This document shows, one piece after another, positions 20,347 to 22,822 of a stretch of DNA of 22,822 nucleotides. Each line of letters opens with the position of its first letter. Position 1 is the stretch's first letter. This stretch comes from a virus. The position numbers were made by a program, and so were the translations under genes. Location of the stretch: IMG/VR virus record IMGVR_UViG_3300017971_000785, positions 1 through 22,822 of that record; one strand, 5' to 3'. Under the pieces are notes generated by a model. It saw nothing but the letters and a program-made list of their open reading frames with translations, made no database searches and was not told where the DNA came from.

Positions 20347-20379
20347 AAGGCAATATTAAAACAAGAGCACTAACGAGCT

Positions 20380-20664
20380 ATGCGGAATTGGCGTAAATGG
20401 CGGGAGGGTGAAAAGCTGCGCAGCCAACGGGCCAGCTATGCGGCACAGTGCCGCTGGGCGCGGCATCACGCGGATGCGCCCAAAAGGGATGCGCGTAGAA
20501 TCGTGATTGAAATCCGCGATACCCATCGGCCAACACAATTGATACGCGCCGAGCAATGCGAAACCACCGATGGCCGCTGGAGCAGGTGGAGAATTGCGGG
20601 TTGCGGTTGCAGACCCGTCGCAGCGACGGGGCTGGCGCGGTTGATTGCGGAGGCCGTAAAATGA
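20380..20664 (+). CDS. Small Arg/Trp-rich protein coupled to radical SAM gene, 94 aa
   Basis: The product MRNWRKWREGEKLRSQRASYAAQCRWARHHADAPKRDARRIVIEIRDTHRPTQLIRAEQCETTDGRWSRWRIAGCGCRPVAATGLARLIAEAVK has a basic helical N-terminus, then a strand-rich part (RIVIEIRDTH...WSRWRIAG). C-G-C near the end and two other Cys could bind metal, but the spacing does not match a known motif. Its TGA overlaps the ATG of the radical SAM gene (ATGA), so the two are translated together. There is no clear Shine-Dalgarno. No family is recognised; coding is supported by codon character and coupling. Confidence 0.55.
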   Translation: MRNWRKWREGEKLRSQRASYAAQCRWARHHADAPKRDARRIVIEIRDTHRPTQLIRAEQCETTDGRWSRWRIAGCGCRPVAATGLARLIAEAVK

Positions 20665-21515
20665 GGATTCTTTACCGCACAACCGGCCGGGCCGCGGAGT
20701 ATGCGCCGTATAGCGCCAACCTTTATACGACGTGCCCTTATGCCTGCGACTACTGCTATGTGCCGAGCACTCCGCCCTTTCGAACAAAGGGTCTGACCGC
20801 CGCCGACTTCCACGCGCCCCCGCGCCTCAAACCCGGCGCGATCGCGCAGCTTCGCAAGGAGCTCAGGCGCCACTGGCCGTGCACGGGCCACGTGCTCTTT
20901 TCTTTCGGCTGCGACCCATACGCCGCCGGCCCGGACGGCAAGCGCCCGCTTGCCACGCGCGAGGCTCTCTTCGAGTGCGGCCTGGCCGGCGCCAAGGTGG
21001 CCATGCTTACCAAGGGCGGGCTGCAGGCCAAGCTGGACTTCGACCTCTATCAGTACGACTGGTGGTTCGGCGAGACGGTCGTGTTTGTGGACGACGACAA
21101 GATGTCGTACCCCGACTGTGCCAACTGCCCGAAAAACGACGGCGTGTGCCTGGGCGATGACAATTGCCCGATGGGCGGATGGGAGCCCTACGCCGCGAGC
21201 TTTGCCGATCGTGAGGCCGCCTTGCAGATCGCCCGCGACAATGGCATCCACACCTGGGTCAGTCTCGAGCCGGTTGTCTATACGTCTCAGGCCCTGGAGG
21301 TAATCGACCGCCTGCTGCCCTGGGTGGACCACTGGAAGATCGGCAAGCTCAACGCCCGCAAGCCCGAACATAAGCGGATAGAACAGTCCCAGGACTGGCC
21401 GAAGTTCCTGGCCGATGCGCGCAAGCTTCTTTCCTCTTATATAGAGGACGGCGATCCCGGCGAATTTCGCCCCAACACCTACTACGTCAAACAGAGCCTC
21501 TTGAAAGCCGCGTAA
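20661..21515 (+). CDS. Radical SAM enzyme, spore-photoproduct-lyase-like style, 284 aa
   Basis: ATG 20661 is chosen because GGAGG lies seven bases upstream; the extra upstream residues of the open frame belong to another gene. YSANLYTTCPYACDYCYVPSTPPF carries the 4Fe-4S motif C25-x3-C29-x2-C32. Then come FSFGCDPYAAG, TKGGLQAKLDFDLY and, near the end, VSLEPVVYTSQALEVIDRLLPWVDHWKIGKLN, strands typical of the partial TIM barrel. A second Cys cluster lies at C153-x2-C156-x6-C163-x5-C169 (CANCPKNDGVCLGDDNC), possibly an auxiliary metal site. The reaction is unknown; DNA or nucleotide modification, or repair, is plausible for a phage. Confidence 0.8.
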   Translation: MRILYRTTGRAAEYAPYSANLYTTCPYACDYCYVPSTPPFRTKGLTAADFHAPPRLKPGAIAQLRKELRRHWPCTGHVLFSFGCDPYAAGPDGKRPLATREALFECGLAGAKVAMLTKGGLQAKLDFDLYQYDWWFGETVVFVDDDKMSYPDCANCPKNDGVCLGDDNCPMGGWEPYAASFADREAALQIARDNGIHTWVSLEPVVYTSQALEVIDRLLPWVDHWKIGKLNARKPEHKRIEQSQDWPKFLADARKLLSSYIEDGDPGEFRPNTYYVKQSLLKAA

Positions 21516-21520
21516 CAAGC

Positions 21521-21895
21521 ATGACCGACCGCGAGACAGAAGCCGCCCTGGCCGATCTTGGCCGCCTGCTGCTGCGGGCGGTCGGCCCGGAGCACGGTGT
21601 GACGATCGACGAGATCACCCGCCGGCTTTCTCTCTCCGACCGCCGTGCGACCGAGCAGCTCATTCAGTTTAACCTGCGCCGGCTGCCGTGTCTGGTCGTG
21701 GCCGACTCCCATGGCTACTACCGCCCGACCTGCGCCGGCCAGATCAACGCCTATATCGGCAACCTCCGCAAGCGGCACCAGCCGCTGGTGCTGCGCGAGG
21801 AAGTCACCGTGCTCAAAGCCCGCGCGGAAAACTGGCCGAGGGAAGGCGACCTTTTCGTCGATCCCCCGTCAAAACAGGTGGAGCTTTTCGCATGA
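21521..21895 (+). CDS. Winged-helix-like small protein, 124 aa
   Basis: The product has an N-terminal HTH-like module, LADLGRLLLRAVGPEHGVTIDEITRRLSLSDRRATEQLIQFNLRRLPCLVVADSHGYYRPT. Helix, 'gvtidEI...l.lSdr....li..l' recognition part and a wing with 'yy.pt' are all visible. A helical tail (INAYIGNLRKRHQPLVLREEVTVLKARAENW) and a short LFVDPPSKQVELFA end follow; QVELF resembles a beta-clamp binding sequence. It may be a replication- or transcription-related early protein. It follows the radical SAM gene by five bases and overlaps the next gene by ATGA. Confidence 0.65.
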   Translation: MTDRETEAALADLGRLLLRAVGPEHGVTIDEITRRLSLSDRRATEQLIQFNLRRLPCLVVADSHGYYRPTCAGQINAYIGNLRKRHQPLVLREEVTVLKARAENWPREGDLFVDPPSKQVELFA

Positions 21896-22095
21896 AGCAC
21901 GCCCAGGCAATCAAGCTGATCGCCGACCGCCTGGCAATGAACGCGCAGAATCTTGCCAATTACGCCGGCGCGCCGGAACCCTACGAGGGTTACCTGGACG
22001 AGCTCAAAGCACACGATGCCTCACTGCGCGAGAGCCTGGCATTTCTGCGAACCGACAACACCGCGCCGGCGCCGGAGGATCCGCATGCTGACTAA
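21892..22095 (+). CDS. Small helical protein of unknown function, 67 aa
   Basis: ATG 21892 lies in the ATGA overlap with the previous stop. The product is MKHAQAIKLIADRLAMNAQNLANYAGAPEPYEGYLDELKAHDASLRESLAFLRTDNTAPAPEDPHAD: two or three helices and an acidic, disordered end. No family is recognised. The open frame continues upstream, but that part is the shifted frame of the winged-helix gene. It also overlaps the following gene by 11 bases. Confidence 0.6.
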   Translation: MKHAQAIKLIADRLAMNAQNLANYAGAPEPYEGYLDELKAHDASLRESLAFLRTDNTAPAPEDPHAD

Positions 22096-22783
22096 AGCTC
22101 AACAGGCTCAATTCCGCCCCCTGGTCAAGCGCGCCTGGCTGGCGCAGTGCGGCCTTTCGGGTACTCCCCCCAACAGCCGCCACGCGCAGGACGCCTGGTA
22201 CCGGGAGCAGCTCTGGGCCGCCTGCCGGCTCCGGACCACCAAGAACGCCACACAAGCCAACTATAAGGCGCTGATCGCGCGCTTTACTATGTTGAGCGAG
22301 GCCGGGGACGTTGTCGCGATCTCGGGCCTTACAGAGGCCCAGAACGCGGTGTTTTGCACCCTCGTGGAAAAAGCCTGGCGCGCCGTCTGCAGGCGCAATG
22401 CAAGCACGCTGCAATTCCACGCCTGGCTCGACCGCGAGCTGCAAAGCTGCGGGGTCCACGGCCGCTACGTCCGCGACCACGTCCAGGCCTTCGACGAGAT
22501 CATGAGCCACTTTGCCGTCACTGCCGGCGACCTGTTCTGGATGGAGCGCACGGCCGAGGCGTCCGAGCGCCGCATGCGTTACCAGCTCCGCATCAAAATG
22601 GACGAGATTGCCGAGCTCGAGGGCCGCCCCGTGGATTGGGAATACTGCCGGGCGATCTATACGCACATGCACCTGCCGCTGTCGATCGAGGAAGCCGACG
22701 CCCGCTGGCTCTGGAAGGTCTACCAGGCCCTCGACACCCACGCCCGCCGCCTGCATAGAAAGGAACCGCAACCATGCCGCTGA
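22085..22783 (+). CDS. Early protein of unknown function, possibly GemA/Gp16-like N-terminus, 232 aa
   Basis: ATG 22085 has GGAGG six bases upstream, so the open frame before it is excluded. The product starts MLTKAQQAQFRPLVKRAWLAQCGLSGTPPNSRHAQDAWYREQLWAACRLRTTKNATQANYKALIARFTMLS. It then has a partly similar second helical repeat (LTEAQNAVFCTLVEKAWRAVCRRNASTLQFHAWLDRELQSCGVHG...), suggesting internal duplication of a 'LT.aQ...F..LV.kAW.a.c' unit. The C-terminal half is helical (RMRYQLRIKMDEIAELEGRPVDWEYCRAIYTHMHLPLSIEEADARWLWKVYQAL). The location matches where Mu-like phages carry gp16-type regulators. This assignment is tentative. Confidence 0.65.
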   Translation: MLTKAQQAQFRPLVKRAWLAQCGLSGTPPNSRHAQDAWYREQLWAACRLRTTKNATQANYKALIARFTMLSEAGDVVAISGLTEAQNAVFCTLVEKAWRAVCRRNASTLQFHAWLDRELQSCGVHGRYVRDHVQAFDEIMSHFAVTAGDLFWMERTAEASERRMRYQLRIKMDEIAELEGRPVDWEYCRAIYTHMHLPLSIEEADARWLWKVYQALDTHARRLHRKEPQPCR

Positions 22784-22822
22784 AGACCGCCATCTGCATC
22801 GGCACCAACGGTGACGGCGTGC
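22774..22822 (+). CDS. Start of a further early gene (cut by window edge)
   Basis: ATG 22774 overlaps the end of the previous gene by ten bases and is preceded by AAAGGAA about nine bases upstream. Sixteen residues are visible, MPLKTAICIGTNGDGV. That is too little to assign a family. Confidence 0.5.
   Translation, partial: MPLKTAICIGTNGDGV

Larger units (their letters stand above)
20056..20379. other. Gene-free, highly structured segment
   Basis: No convincing coding region lies here. A frame from 20080 to 20373 is open, but its sequence is unlike a folded protein and runs through the hairpins. The segment consists almost entirely of two adjacent inverted-repeat structures (20068-20150 and 20155-20346), then a short AT-richer run (GGCAATATTAAAACAAG) before the next gene. 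Confidence 0.7.

Noticed and set aside
20080-20373. Open frame of 97 residues through the structured segment
   Set aside because: Its sequence is Arg/Ser/Pro-rich without recognisable fold, its ATG lies in the arm of a 13-bp stem, and no ribosome binding site precedes it.
20556-20660. Upstream in-frame start for the radical SAM gene
   Set aside because: The extra 35 residues overlap the 94-residue gene, and ATG 20661 has GGAGG at ideal distance.
1-22822. tRNA, rRNA, CRISPR array, integrase or attachment sites, diversity-generating retroelement
   Set aside because: None was seen on reading both strands; transposition genes make a tyrosine or serine integrase unnecessary.

Overview
The window is the internal part of a Mu-like (transposable) bacteriophage or prophage. 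It has no visible phage end and no recognisable host gene. The key evidence is a MuA-type DDE transposase, a MuB-type AAA ATPase and a Gam-like DNA-end protector on the + strand, together with a Mu-type head and packaging block on the - strand: DUF2730-like, VpaChn25_0724-like, DUF3486-like small terminase, gp28-like large terminase, gp29/DUF935 portal, gpI-like protease/scaffold, decoration protein, major capsid and gp36-like connector. The DNA is GC-rich, with strong AGGAGG-type ribosome binding sites and many ATGA/GTGA/TGATG gene overlaps. No rRNA, tRNA or host marker allows the host to be named. The frequent short intergenic repeats and palindromes, and several signal-peptide proteins, point to a Gram-negative-type host; a finer assignment would be a guess.

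Layout. From about 13.7 kb leftward runs the - strand. First comes a two-gene unit (ribbon-helix-helix regulator plus exported protein) that ends in a terminator-like hairpin pair near 12.92-12.97 kb. After a palindrome-rich gap (12604-12939) comes a late operon: lipoprotein, membrane/coiled-coil protein, winged helix, exported protein, TerS, TerL, portal, papain-like YiiX hydrolase, protease/scaffold, decoration protein, capsid, exported virion-like protein, connector and tail genes, running off the left edge.

From about 13.8 kb rightward runs the + strand early operon: a second ribbon-helix-helix regulator, an excisionase-like HTH protein, a small protein, a transglycosylase plus 47-residue membrane protein, a DUF3102-like protein, transposase, ATPase, Gam, a structure-rich accessory segment (19641-20379), a radical SAM enzyme with a small partner, and four small or regulatory genes running off the right edge.

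How it works together. Two divergent, paralogous ribbon-helix-helix proteins share an AT-rich operator region (13715-13811) and probably form the lysis/lysogeny switch. The transposase, ATPase and Gam proteins replicate the phage by transposition. The leftward block builds and fills the capsid. The least explained material is the 19641-20379 segment: a Trp-rich small protein inside a 9-bp inverted repeat, followed by two adjacent structured elements whose stems share an inner ACAGCGCG/CGCGCTGT core while the outer pairs have changed in a compensated way. Other unusual points are three back-to-back perfect palindromes inside the portal coding sequence, a dispersed GAACAGAAGG repeat family, a Glu in place of the second catalytic Asp of the transposase, and a YiiX-type hydrolase in the slot where Mu carries gpF.
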